Assembly: GCF_008831155.1 (NCBI RefSeq)
Contig: NZ_WBKB01000001.1
Span: 372,001-436,000 of the forward strand
Origin: Gulosibacter chungangensis
GTDB lineage: Bacteria > Actinomycetota > Actinomycetes > Actinomycetales > Microbacteriaceae
DNA: 64,000 nt
Direction of reading: 5' to 3'
In this document: positions 43,537 to 51,096 of the stretch, piece by piece
Position numbering within the stretch: the first letter of the stretch is position 1
How the letters are laid out: each line of letters opens with the position of its first letter
Made by a program: the position numbers and the translations under genes
Notes under the pieces: generated by a model
The model's input: the letters and a program-made list of their open reading frames with translations, nothing else
Told to the model about the DNA's origin: nothing
Database searches by the model: none

Positions 43537-43570
43537 ACTGCGCGGGCGGTGTCATCACTGCCCGCGCAGT
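43537..43570. terminator. Bidirectional terminator hairpin
   Basis: ACTGCGCGGGC (43537-43547) is perfectly inverted at 43560-43570 (GCCCGCGCAGT) around a 12 nt loop. It sits between the convergent monooxygenase operon and aminotransferase gene. Its right arm overlaps the last codons of the aminotransferase gene. Confidence 0.8.
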
Positions 43571-44883
43571 ACGCGCTCGAGGGTGTCGAGGAGTTGCTCG
43601 GCATTGGTCTTGTCAAACACGAGCGGTGGGCGGATTTTCAGCGCCGCGGCAGCGGGGCCGGATGCGCTGATCAGCACACCCTCGTCGCGCATCCCGTTGA
43701 CGACCCGGGCCGCGAGCGCCGCATCCGGCTGGCCCTGCGCATCCGCAAATTCCATTGCGAGGAAGAGCCTGGCACCACGCACGTGCAACACCCGGTCATC
43801 CGTCGTGCCGATCCGCTCGAGGCCCTCCAGAAGCATCCCACCAACTTTAGCCGCGTTCTGGCGAAGGCCTTCCTGCTCAATCACGTCGAGCACGGCGCCG
43901 GCCGCGGCGATACTCACCGGGTTGCCGCCGAAGGTGTTGAAGTAGCGGATTTCCTCGCCAAATTTCTGCTGTGCTGCCGCCGTGCCGACCAACGCTGCGA
44001 TCGGGATGCCGTTACCCATGGGCTTACCGAGCACCGCCAGATCGGGCACGAGTCCGTGTCGCTCGAAGCCCCACCAATTGCCGGTGCGACCGAAGCCGGG
44101 CTGTACCTCATCGGCGATGTAGAGACCGCCAGCGTCGTGCACGAGGTCGACGAGCGGGGCGAGGAAACCGGCCGGTTCTACCTGCACGCCGTCGCTCGAA
44201 AGAATCGAATCGAGGAGAATCGCGGCGACTCCCGCTCCCGAGGCTTCGAGTTTCGCGATCGCCGCGCGCACATCCGCTTCGAGCTTGGCGGCGACCTGGT
44301 CGGCAGAAGTCCGGGCGGTGTCGATAGAGGGGATCGTCACTACATCCTCGCCGAGCGGATTATTCGGGCCGAGCGAAGGCGAGACCCCCGCTGCTGCGAC
44401 GGTGGTGCCGTGGTAGGCGTGCTCGGAGATGATGAGCCCGCGGTTCCCGGTCGCGTAACGCGCCGTGCGAATCGCAAGGTCGATGGCCTCGCTGCCCGTG
44501 CAGGTGTAGGTGACACGGTCGAGCTCGTCGGGGAACGTCGCGAGCAGTCGCTCTGAGTATTCGACCACCGTTTCGGTGAGATAGCGCGTGTGAGTGTTGA
44601 GCGTCGAGAGCTGTTTCGTTACCGCCTCAGTGACAGCCGGATGACTGTGGCCGATCACCGGAACGTTGTTGTACGCATCCAGATAGTCTCGCCCGTCAAG
44701 ACCCTTGAGCCACACGCCCTTGCCGCCCTCAATCGCGACGGGTTCGCGGTAAAAGAGGCGATAGGACGGCCCGAGCACGCGGTCGCGCCGCTCGAGGAGC
44801 TTTGCGGTTTCGGGGTTCAGATCGACATCTTCGTTGGGGTCGAAGCCCATGGCCATATGAACTCGGGAGGGAGTTGTAGACAT
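43555..44883 (-). CDS. Class III PLP aminotransferase / phospho-lyase-like enzyme
   Basis: A 442-aa fold-type I PLP enzyme. Features are SYRLFYREPVAIEGGKGVWLKG, NVPVIGHSHPAV, CTGSEAIDLAIRTAR, EHAYHGTT, YIADEVQPGFGRTG and the Schiff-base lysine in LGKPMGNGIPIAALV. This subgroup (AGXT2-like / ethanolamine-phosphate phospho-lyase) is often fused to an APH-type kinase, and here such a kinase is encoded divergently 28 bp away. That suggests the pair phosphorylates and then processes an amino alcohol (inference). The ATG at 44883 is 7 nt after CAGAAT (44891-44896), so it may be leaderless. Confidence 0.88.
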   Translation of the reverse strand: MSTTPSRVHMAMGFDPNEDVDLNPETAKLLERRDRVLGPSYRLFYREPVAIEGGKGVWLKGLDGRDYLDAYNNVPVIGHSHPAVTEAVTKQLSTLNTHTRYLTETVVEYSERLLATFPDELDRVTYTCTGSEAIDLAIRTARYATGNRGLIISEHAYHGTTVAAAGVSPSLGPNNPLGEDVVTIPSIDTARTSADQVAAKLEADVRAAIAKLEASGAGVAAILLDSILSSDGVQVEPAGFLAPLVDLVHDAGGLYIADEVQPGFGRTGNWWGFERHGLVPDLAVLGKPMGNGIPIAALVGTAAAQQKFGEEIRYFNTFGGNPVSIAAAGAVLDVIEQEGLRQNAAKVGGMLLEGLERIGTTDDRVLHVRGARLFLAMEFADAQGQPDAALAARVVNGMRDEGVLISASGPAAAALKIRPPLVFDKTNAEQLLDTLERVLRGQ

Positions 44884-44890
44884 AACAACG

Positions 44891-44905
44891 ATTCTGCCGC
44901 AGACT
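44891..44905. promoter_or_regulatory. Back-to-back -10 boxes of the aminotransferase and kinase genes
   Basis: The two start codons face away from each other across only 28 bp. CAGAAT on the minus strand (44896-44891) is 7 nt before the aminotransferase ATG. CAGACT on the plus strand (44900-44905) is 6 nt before the kinase ATG. If these are the -10 boxes, each -35 region falls at or just inside the opposing gene's start, so the two promoters would exclude one another. Confidence 0.4.
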
Positions 44906-44911
44906 GCCTGG

Positions 44912-45961
44912 ATGCCCGATAACACTGTCGCCCCGGAAGTGCTCTCGCTCGACACCGAACAGGTGCGCAAGATCCTGCTGCAGACATTTGGTGTGGCTGC
45001 GCTCGAGCTGCGTGCGATGCAGAGCGAGCTCGCAACCGTGTACCGGGTGGATTCGGCCGACGGGCGCAGGCTCGCGTTCAAGGCTTCGCGGTATTCGGAT
45101 GCCGAACTCGCCATCGCGCGCTGGCGCACCGGCGCGATGGTGCGGTTGCAGGAGCGTGGGGTCCCGGTGGGGCGGGTGTTCGCTGTGCGTGCGGATGCAG
45201 GTCCCGAAGCTGGTGCCGACCTCGCGGTTGTCGAGACCGAAGCGGGGCAGGCAATCGTGCAATTGACCGAGTGGTTAGAGGGAACGCCGCTCGATTCGTT
45301 GCAGCCTTCCTCTGAATTATTGCGAGACGTTGGCCGCGTGGCCGCAACCGTGAGCGAGGGGCTCAAGGGTTGGCCGAAGCCACCCCAGCCGATTGCGCAC
45401 CCGTGGGAACTCACCCGAACACTTGAGACGCTTGCAGCCACCATGCCTGCGGTGAGCCATGACTCGGTTATCTGGACGATCCTCGAAACCGCGTTTGGGC
45501 GGTTTGCCGAGCACGTCGCGGACAAGCTCCCCTCGCTTCCCCATCAGGTCGTTCACCACGATCTGCACGACTCGAATCTGCTGGTGACCGGGGACTCTGT
45601 CACCGGAGTTCTCGATTTTGGTGACATGGTGTGGGCACCCCGCGTGGCAGAACTGGTCGTCGCTGGAGCGTATGCGAGTCGTCGATCTCCCGACCCGGTC
45701 GCCGCATTGCTGGACGTGGTCGCCGGGTGGGGTAACCGAGTACCGCTCACTGCGGCGGAATCCGACGTGGTCTTTGACTCGGTCGTGGCTCGGCTCGCGG
45801 TAAACCTCAGCGTCTGGACGGCTCGGCTCGCGAGTGACCGGGGCGAGTACGCACAGGCCAGATCGGCTGGGGTCGTGCCGGTTCTGAATGCATATTTAGC
45901 TGCCGATCGTCCTGCAGTGATCAACGAAATCCGGAGGTGGCTCGGCCCCGCAAAAAATTAG
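44912..45961 (+). CDS. APH-family phosphotransferase (homoserine/choline kinase-like)
   Basis: A 349-aa kinase with an aminoglycoside-phosphotransferase fold. The N-lobe contains LATVYRVDSADGRRLAFKASRY with the ATP-binding lysine. The catalytic loop is VVHHDLHDSNLL (HxDxxxxN) near residue 212, and the metal-binding VLDFGDMVWAP follows near 232. Such kinases phosphorylate amino alcohols, homoserine or hydroxylysine. The same domain is frequently fused to a class III aminotransferase domain in other bacteria; here the two are divergent neighbours. It is 6 nt downstream of a CAGACT box. Confidence 0.87.
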   Translation: MPDNTVAPEVLSLDTEQVRKILLQTFGVAALELRAMQSELATVYRVDSADGRRLAFKASRYSDAELAIARWRTGAMVRLQERGVPVGRVFAVRADAGPEAGADLAVVETEAGQAIVQLTEWLEGTPLDSLQPSSELLRDVGRVAATVSEGLKGWPKPPQPIAHPWELTRTLETLAATMPAVSHDSVIWTILETAFGRFAEHVADKLPSLPHQVVHHDLHDSNLLVTGDSVTGVLDFGDMVWAPRVAELVVAGAYASRRSPDPVAALLDVVAGWGNRVPLTAAESDVVFDSVVARLAVNLSVWTARLASDRGEYAQARSAGVVPVLNAYLAADRPAVINEIRRWLGPAKN

Positions 45962-46021
45962 GCCGCAGGGAAGGCCTCCATGGCTATATAACCACGGACC
46001 CTCCGCGTGCGGCTTAATTTT
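45954..46021. terminator. Bidirectional terminator between kinase and DszC-like gene A
   Basis: AAAATTAGGCCGCA (45954-45967) pairs with TGCGGCTTAATTTT (46008-46021), with one G-U wobble. Inner pairings are AGGG/CCCT and CCATGG/CCACGG. The A/T-rich outer ends supply U-tracts in both directions. It overlaps the last codons of the kinase gene. Confidence 0.75.
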
Positions 46022-46073
46022 CTGGCGCCCGCGCATTGTCCAGATAGCTAGGCTCGCGTCGACGCGCGCGGCG

Positions 46074-47390
46074 CTACTTAGCGTCCTTCTGCGCGCCGAT
46101 CGCCCAGGCGTAGGGCAGCTCAGTACCGTTGATCGCCCAGTCGCCGACAATGCGTTCCTTGAAGATCACCGGGTTGTGCGAGGAGACAGTGCGGGCGTTG
46201 CGCCAGTAGCGGTCGAGCTTCTTCGCGTCCGAAGCGGCTGAAGCACTGAGCGCATTGAAGAGCTTGCTGGTTGCGTCGAGCGCGAGGTCGATAATGACAA
46301 TCTGTCCCTGCGCCGACTCGAGTTCGGCGCGCTGGTTGATCTGCTTCTCGACTTCTGCGTCCCCGATAAATCGTGCGAGGTAAGCCTCCTGCGATGACTC
46401 CGTCGCGCGCACCGCGATCCCGAGCGCCGCGAAACCCTGTGAAGTCGCGCGGCCCACGACCTGCTGCACGAGCGGATCCTGGCTCCACTGCGGGCTCGAA
46501 CCGTGGCTGAATACGCGCTTGCGAGCAGCGGCCTGCTGCGCGAACTCGTTCGCCGCAGCCTGCACAATGCCGGCAAGAGTCGCGAGGTGCACAAGCTGGT
46601 AGAAGGCAGTCTGGTAGCGGAAGCGTTCGGTGAACACAGTGATTTCTTCCGCCGCGACTGCGGCATTGGTGAACACGGTCGTACCGCTACCGGTGGTGCG
46701 CTGACCAAAACCATCCCAGTCATCGCTGATTTCCACGCCCGGCTGGTGCCGGTTCACGAGCGCGATCACCGGCTCGTCATCCGAGTCGCGCCCCGCATAC
46801 ACATCAAGCCAGTCGGCGTAGATGCTGCCGGTGGTGTAGAACTTCGCGCCGTTGACGACGAGGCCCTCCGAAGTCTCAGTCACCCGCGTAGCAATGTCGC
46901 CCACCTTGACCTCGCCGACTTCAGTCCACGCGTTGCCGATGGTCTCCCCCGCAACAAACCGCGCAAACCAGTTCGACTGGTCACTCGTGGCGTGCTGGTT
47001 CAAGCGGTCTTCCACGAACGCAAAGTGGCCGCGCAGCGCCTGAGTGATATTTGAGTCGGCAGCCGCGAGCTCCGCGAGCAGTTCGATCAGCTGCGGCAGG
47101 GATGCACCGTCACCGCCATATTTGCGCGGCACCCGCACGGCGCCAAAACCGGCACGCTTGAGCCAGTCGATCTCGCCGTAAGGCAGCCGACGCTCCTTCT
47201 CACGGTCGACCGCAGTGGCGGCAATCTTCGCGAAAATCGGGCGATACTTCGCCGCAAGCGCCTCATAGTCGGCACCGAGCGAGAGTTCTTCCCGTGTTTC
47301 CTCCGGGAGCCGGGCGGCTAGGCCAGCGATGGATGCGGCGGCCGGGAAGCGATCAAGTTCGGTGGTCTGGGTGGTCGTTGCGAACGTCAT
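46074..47390 (-). CDS. DszC/SfnB-like flavin-dependent monooxygenase A (acyl-CoA dehydrogenase fold)
   Basis: A 438-aa flavoprotein of the acyl-CoA-dehydrogenase superfamily. The N-terminal helical domain has LPYGEIDWLKRAGFGAVRVPRKYGG and LAAADSNITQALRGHF. The middle beta domain has VNGAKFYTTGSIYADW and ISDDWDGFGQRTTGSGTT. The C-terminal domain ends DRYWRNARTVSSHNPVIFKERIVGDW, which matches sulfur-oxidising flavin monooxygenases (SfnB, DszC) rather than beta-oxidation enzymes. AAAGGA lies 6 nt before the ATG at 47390. It is divergent from a second related gene; the pair shares a repeat-rich control region. Confidence 0.88.
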   Translation of the reverse strand: MTFATTTQTTELDRFPAAASIAGLAARLPEETREELSLGADYEALAAKYRPIFAKIAATAVDREKERRLPYGEIDWLKRAGFGAVRVPRKYGGDGASLPQLIELLAELAAADSNITQALRGHFAFVEDRLNQHATSDQSNWFARFVAGETIGNAWTEVGEVKVGDIATRVTETSEGLVVNGAKFYTTGSIYADWLDVYAGRDSDDEPVIALVNRHQPGVEISDDWDGFGQRTTGSGTTVFTNAAVAAEEITVFTERFRYQTAFYQLVHLATLAGIVQAAANEFAQQAAARKRVFSHGSSPQWSQDPLVQQVVGRATSQGFAALGIAVRATESSQEAYLARFIGDAEVEKQINQRAELESAQGQIVIIDLALDATSKLFNALSASAASDAKKLDRYWRNARTVSSHNPVIFKERIVGDWAINGTELPYAWAIGAQKDAK

Positions 47391-47420
47391 TAGCGGTCCT
47401 TTCGAATGGCGGGAAGCGCA

Positions 47421-47471
47421 GGGCCTCGAGAAGCACTGGGCCTCGACAAGCACAGGGCCTCGAGAAGTTCA
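47421..47471. repeat. Three 17-bp direct repeats upstream of DszC-like gene A
   Basis: GGGCCTCGAGAAGCACT (47421-47437), GGGCCTCGACAAGCACA (47438-47454) and GGGCCTCGAGAAGTTCA (47455-47471) are contiguous. Two further CCTCG half-units follow before 47493. They start 31 bp upstream of the gene A start codon, a position suited to a regulator that binds direct repeats. Confidence 0.75.
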
Positions 47472-47564
47472 CTGCCTCGTGGAATGCCTCGAGCCGTGCT
47501 CATGCTGCTGTGCGAAGAAAGTTACGCAGGCCCACGGATCCTGTCATCCCTTTGTGTTGAAGCA

Positions 47565-47590
47565 TGACGCGAAGTTACTTCGCAGCGTCA
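47565..47590. promoter_or_regulatory. Operator-like palindrome between DszC-like genes A and B
   Basis: The core GCGAAGT-T-ACTTCGC (47569-47583) is a perfect 15 bp palindrome. It is extended by TGAC (47565-47568) and GTCA (47587-47590) with a 3 nt asymmetry. It lies near the centre of the 350 bp gap 47391-47740, 175 bp from gene A and 151 bp from gene B. Apart from this and the 17 bp repeats, no other feature is evident in the gap. Confidence 0.65.
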
Positions 47591-47740
47591 CACGGCGTTA
47601 ATCGACGTCATGTTGCACGGTGCCCGTTGACCTGAGCACGTCTCGACAGCCAGATTTCTCGGCAAGCAATTCCGCTTCCAATCCCGACGCGCACAACCGT
47701 GTGCCGCGCCGTTCGCAGCCGCAGAAAGCGAGCATCCACC

Positions 47741-48994
47741 ATGACCGAAACTCTCACCCTCACCCAGGCGCCCGAGCAACTGCTCGACCGCTGGCAGCAC
47801 GCCTCCCGCCCCACCGACCACGCGGGGTGGCTCGCCCGCGCGCTGGAAGTCGCGGACATCCTCGCCGCCGATGCGCTTGAGCGCGACCGCGCCAATCAGG
47901 CACCTGTCAATGAGGTGCAACTGCTGAAGAACGCCGGGCTCGTCACCGTACTCGGCCCCATCGCACACGGCGGAGCAGAACTGCCTTGGCATGTGGTGAA
48001 CAAAATCGTGCGGATCATCTCGCGTGCCGACGGCTCGATCGGACAGCTGCTCGGCTACCACTACCTTTGGGCTTGGGCGGTGCGGCTCGTCGGCACCGAA
48101 GCGCAGATCGCGGCGGTCGAGGAGCTCTACACGAGCAATAATTTCTTCTTCGGCGGCGCCGTGAACCCGCGCGATAGCGACCTGAAGATCACCGAAGAAG
48201 CTGGCCAGCTCGTGTACAACGGCCACAAGTCATTCTCGACCGGCGGTCGCGTTGCCGACCTCACGGTGCTCGAGGGAGTTCTCGACGGCACCGAAACGCA
48301 TATCTTCGCGATCGTGCCGACCCAGCAGCCCGGCATTGTGTTTGCCGGTGACTGGGATAACCTCGGCCAGCGGTTGACCGAGTCCGGTTCGGTCGAGATC
48401 AAGGATGTGCGGGTCGATTGGTCCGGTGCAGCGGGCTTCGTGGACCGCGAGTTCCAGCCGCTGGTGTACAACACGCTGAATGTTCCGGGGCTGCAGGCGG
48501 TGTTCAACAATATTTATCTCGGAATCGCGGAGGGTGCGCTGGCCAGCGCCGCGGCCTACACCCGCGAATACACGCGCGCGTGGCCCTTCGGCGGCGAGGA
48601 CAAGCAGCACGGTACGGAAGAGTTTTATGTGCTGGAGGGCTACGGCCAGCTCGCCTCTAAGCTCTGGGCGGATGCGGCGCTCATCGACCAGATTGACCTT
48701 GAGATCAGCGAGGTCCTGCACGCGCCGCGTGAAGAGCTCACTGAGCGTCGTCGCGGCGAGGTCGCGGTGCGAGTCGCGGCCGGCAAGCTGCGCATCATCG
48801 AGGATGGCCTCGAGATCGCGAACAAGATCTTTGAACTCACCGGTGCGCGTGCGAGCGCGAATCGGGTGGGCTTGGACATTTACTGGCGGAACCTGCGCAC
48901 GCACAGCCTGCACGACCCGCTCCCCTATAAGAAGCACGAGGTTGGGAAATTTGTCTTGGTGAATGAGATCCCGACCCCGACTTGGTATAGCTAA
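47741..48994 (+). CDS. DszC-like flavin-dependent monooxygenase B
   Basis: A 417-aa protein, exactly the length of dibenzothiophene monooxygenase DszC. Shared segments include HVVNKIVRIISRADGSIGQLLGYHYL, YNGHKSFSTGGRVADL, and GDWDNLGQRLTESGSV. YLGIAEGALASAAAYTREYTRAWPFGG, FELTGARASANRVGLDIYWRN and LRTHSLHDPLPYKKHEVGKF follow. The conserved tail RTHSLHDPxxYK and the replacement of the acyl-CoA catalytic base region support a reduced-flavin/O2 monooxygenase. It would need FMNH2 from an unlinked reductase. The substrate is unknown, probably an organosulfur compound. The ATG at 47741 has only a weak ribosome-binding site. Confidence 0.9.
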   Translation: MTETLTLTQAPEQLLDRWQHASRPTDHAGWLARALEVADILAADALERDRANQAPVNEVQLLKNAGLVTVLGPIAHGGAELPWHVVNKIVRIISRADGSIGQLLGYHYLWAWAVRLVGTEAQIAAVEELYTSNNFFFGGAVNPRDSDLKITEEAGQLVYNGHKSFSTGGRVADLTVLEGVLDGTETHIFAIVPTQQPGIVFAGDWDNLGQRLTESGSVEIKDVRVDWSGAAGFVDREFQPLVYNTLNVPGLQAVFNNIYLGIAEGALASAAAYTREYTRAWPFGGEDKQHGTEEFYVLEGYGQLASKLWADAALIDQIDLEISEVLHAPREELTERRRGEVAVRVAAGKLRIIEDGLEIANKIFELTGARASANRVGLDIYWRNLRTHSLHDPLPYKKHEVGKFVLVNEIPTPTWYS

Positions 48995-49041
48995 GGGATG
49001 CGCCGGTGGCGGTGACGGGGGTTCGGCGGCTTCCCTGCCGG

Positions 49042-51018
49042 TTAGCGCCCGCCGACTGAACCGCCACCGAAACCGCCACCGGCTGAGCCGCCGCCCGAGT
49101 AGGAGTCGGAAGAACCGCTGTATCCCGAGCTCGAGGTGTCCGGTGGAGTGGAGATCGCCGCCGTGCTTCGTACCGAGTCCAATGTGGTCGACAGATCCAT
49201 CGCGCCGAGGTCGGGAATCCAGCTCGGCGAGTAGTTCTCTTCGCGGTAGCGCACCTGCAGTCGTTGCGCCCAAGACTTCGTGAGCCCGAAGAGTTCGGCA
49301 TAGGGCAACAAACCCTCGTACACCTCAATCACTTCGCGACCCGTGACGGCGCCAGCCCCACCGCGACCGGCAGTCTCGCCGTGAACACCAGCTATACGAC
49401 GCTCCGCAGTCTCGGCACCCTGCAGCATTTCGAGCCGATCCTGTTCCGCGAGCATGATGTACTCCTGCAGCCCGAGCAGCTCAGCTTGCAGGATCTTGCC
49501 TTCCGGGGTGAGACCGGTTGCGGTGATTGCGCTGTGGATCACAAAACCGATACTGACCAGCGCGGCGGCCGCGAGGAAGAAGCCAACGAGCGGCAACGCC
49601 ATGAGATCTTCGCTGACGTGCGCCCAGGCAAAAAATACCCAAACGTAACTCGCCACTACCAGGCCCAGCACCGCGGCGAAGAGCCAGTTTCTCCGGGCAA
49701 TTTCGGCGGAGTGTCCAATCAACCCGTCCGCGCGAGCCTGCTTCTGGATATCTTCGAGGAAGGACACCCAGCGCTGGCCCATGCTGTATTCGAAGCTGTG
49801 GATTGTGCGAAGGTCACCTTCGCTCGTGATCCGCAGCACCTTGCGCAAGAATTTGCGGGATTCCGCAGGCAAATTCGTCAGAGCGCCGACTAATCGCACC
49901 GTGGTTTCGTTGCGTTTCCCGCTCGAGTCAGTCTCCAGCGTGACGACGTCGCGAACCGCGGCGAACAGGATGCTCGCGGCGAAGGTTTTCTTATTGTCGG
50001 GCTTTCGGCCTTCGCGCAGTAGCAGTCCCGCGAGCACCGGGGGAATTTCGGAACGGTAGCGGGTGATGACTGGCACATCCACCGCGGTTTCGGGATTTCG
50101 ACGCCGCCGCACCCATAACCAAATCAGCAATCCAGCCAGGATGAGCGAGACGAGGAATACCGCCGCGGCAATAACCTGCCCGAGGTTGAGCCCGCCGAAA
50201 ACACCGGCGTGCTGCACCGCATCCTGCTCGAACTGGATGTCGAGCGTGACGTCGTCTTCCCCGAGGTTCTCTTCGGCAACAGAGATCGTCGTCACGTCAC
50301 CATCGGCTGTCACCGAGAGGTCACACTGTCGTTCGGAATCGCCGAAACCGTCCATATAGCAGCGGACATCGAGCCCTTCGAAGCCTTCATCGGGTTCGCG
50401 ATGGCGAGGTATTGGGCTGACCTTCGACCACAGCTCGCTCGGCATCCGCACTTCCGCCGAAAACGCTTCAATATCTTGGCTGCGATAGGGCGGCACAAGG
50501 TTCGGGGCGTACTGCAGGCCGTCGGTGTAGTGGAGATCGCGCAGCGTATTGACCAGGTCATACCGAATGACATAGGTGGTTTCACCGTGTACAAAATTGT
50601 CATCGCCGATTGCGATCAGCACGTCCTCGGCGCCGTGCTTTTGCGAGGTACTGAACGGTACCGGGTTCCCCGCTCCATCGGTGACCGAGAGATTCTCGAA
50701 CCGCATTGTTTGCGAACTCATTTTTACGGGAATGCCACGCACGAGACCCCGGTTCTGATCCTCCTGCGGGAATCGCGCGGTGATCGTCTCAGTGAAGGCA
50801 GAACGCACCACTTCGCCGCCCAGCGGGCCCCGCTCCACCGTCACGTCAATTTCAGTGCGCCAGCTCGCGAAGTCGAAGTTGTCCACATTCGCCTGTGCCG
50901 GCCGCGGCCCGACAAAGAGCAGCACGAGCACCATGAGGGCGCACAGCAGCACAGCGCCGACAAGTGGAGTGCGTCGGGCCGTGGTCAAACGCGCGCGGGC
51001 AAGATGCTGGGCAGACAT
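49042..51018 (-). CDS. DUF2207-domain membrane protein (paralogue B)
   Basis: A 658-aa paralogue of 34437-36485. The N-terminal helix (PLVGAVLLCALMVLVLLFVGP) is followed by the extracellular DUF2207 domain (FDFASWRTEIDVTVERGPLGG, RFPQEDQNRGLVRGIPV, SPIPRHR). A helix near residue 290 (VIAAAVFLVSLILAGLLIWLWV) leads to a cytoplasmic region with two more helices near 460-510. The Ser/Gly-rich tail ends GGGSVGGR, as in paralogue A. It is shorter in the N-terminal linker than A. Function unknown. CACAAT 6 nt before the ATG may be a -10 box. Confidence 0.87.
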   Translation of the reverse strand: MSAQHLARARLTTARRTPLVGAVLLCALMVLVLLFVGPRPAQANVDNFDFASWRTEIDVTVERGPLGGEVVRSAFTETITARFPQEDQNRGLVRGIPVKMSSQTMRFENLSVTDGAGNPVPFSTSQKHGAEDVLIAIGDDNFVHGETTYVIRYDLVNTLRDLHYTDGLQYAPNLVPPYRSQDIEAFSAEVRMPSELWSKVSPIPRHREPDEGFEGLDVRCYMDGFGDSERQCDLSVTADGDVTTISVAEENLGEDDVTLDIQFEQDAVQHAGVFGGLNLGQVIAAAVFLVSLILAGLLIWLWVRRRRNPETAVDVPVITRYRSEIPPVLAGLLLREGRKPDNKKTFAASILFAAVRDVVTLETDSSGKRNETTVRLVGALTNLPAESRKFLRKVLRITSEGDLRTIHSFEYSMGQRWVSFLEDIQKQARADGLIGHSAEIARRNWLFAAVLGLVVASYVWVFFAWAHVSEDLMALPLVGFFLAAAALVSIGFVIHSAITATGLTPEGKILQAELLGLQEYIMLAEQDRLEMLQGAETAERRIAGVHGETAGRGGAGAVTGREVIEVYEGLLPYAELFGLTKSWAQRLQVRYREENYSPSWIPDLGAMDLSTTLDSVRSTAAISTPPDTSSSGYSGSSDSYSGGGSAGGGFGGGSVGGR

Positions 51019-51096
51019 ATCCCCATTGTGGCCCGAGCCACCGACAAGCGTCGCGCGAACGTCGAAAGATCCGCTTAGGGGCGGACGCCGCGTCCG

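Noticed and set aside
44884-45525. Longer aminotransferase frame extending to 45525.
   Set aside because: The extension is antisense to the APH-family kinase gene, is Ser/Arg-rich shadow sequence and lies upstream of the normal family N-terminus.
45954-46021. Riboswitch or structured RNA near the DszC-like gene.
   Set aside because: The structure lies at the 3' ends of two convergent genes and has A/T-rich tails in both directions, so a bidirectional terminator explains it better.
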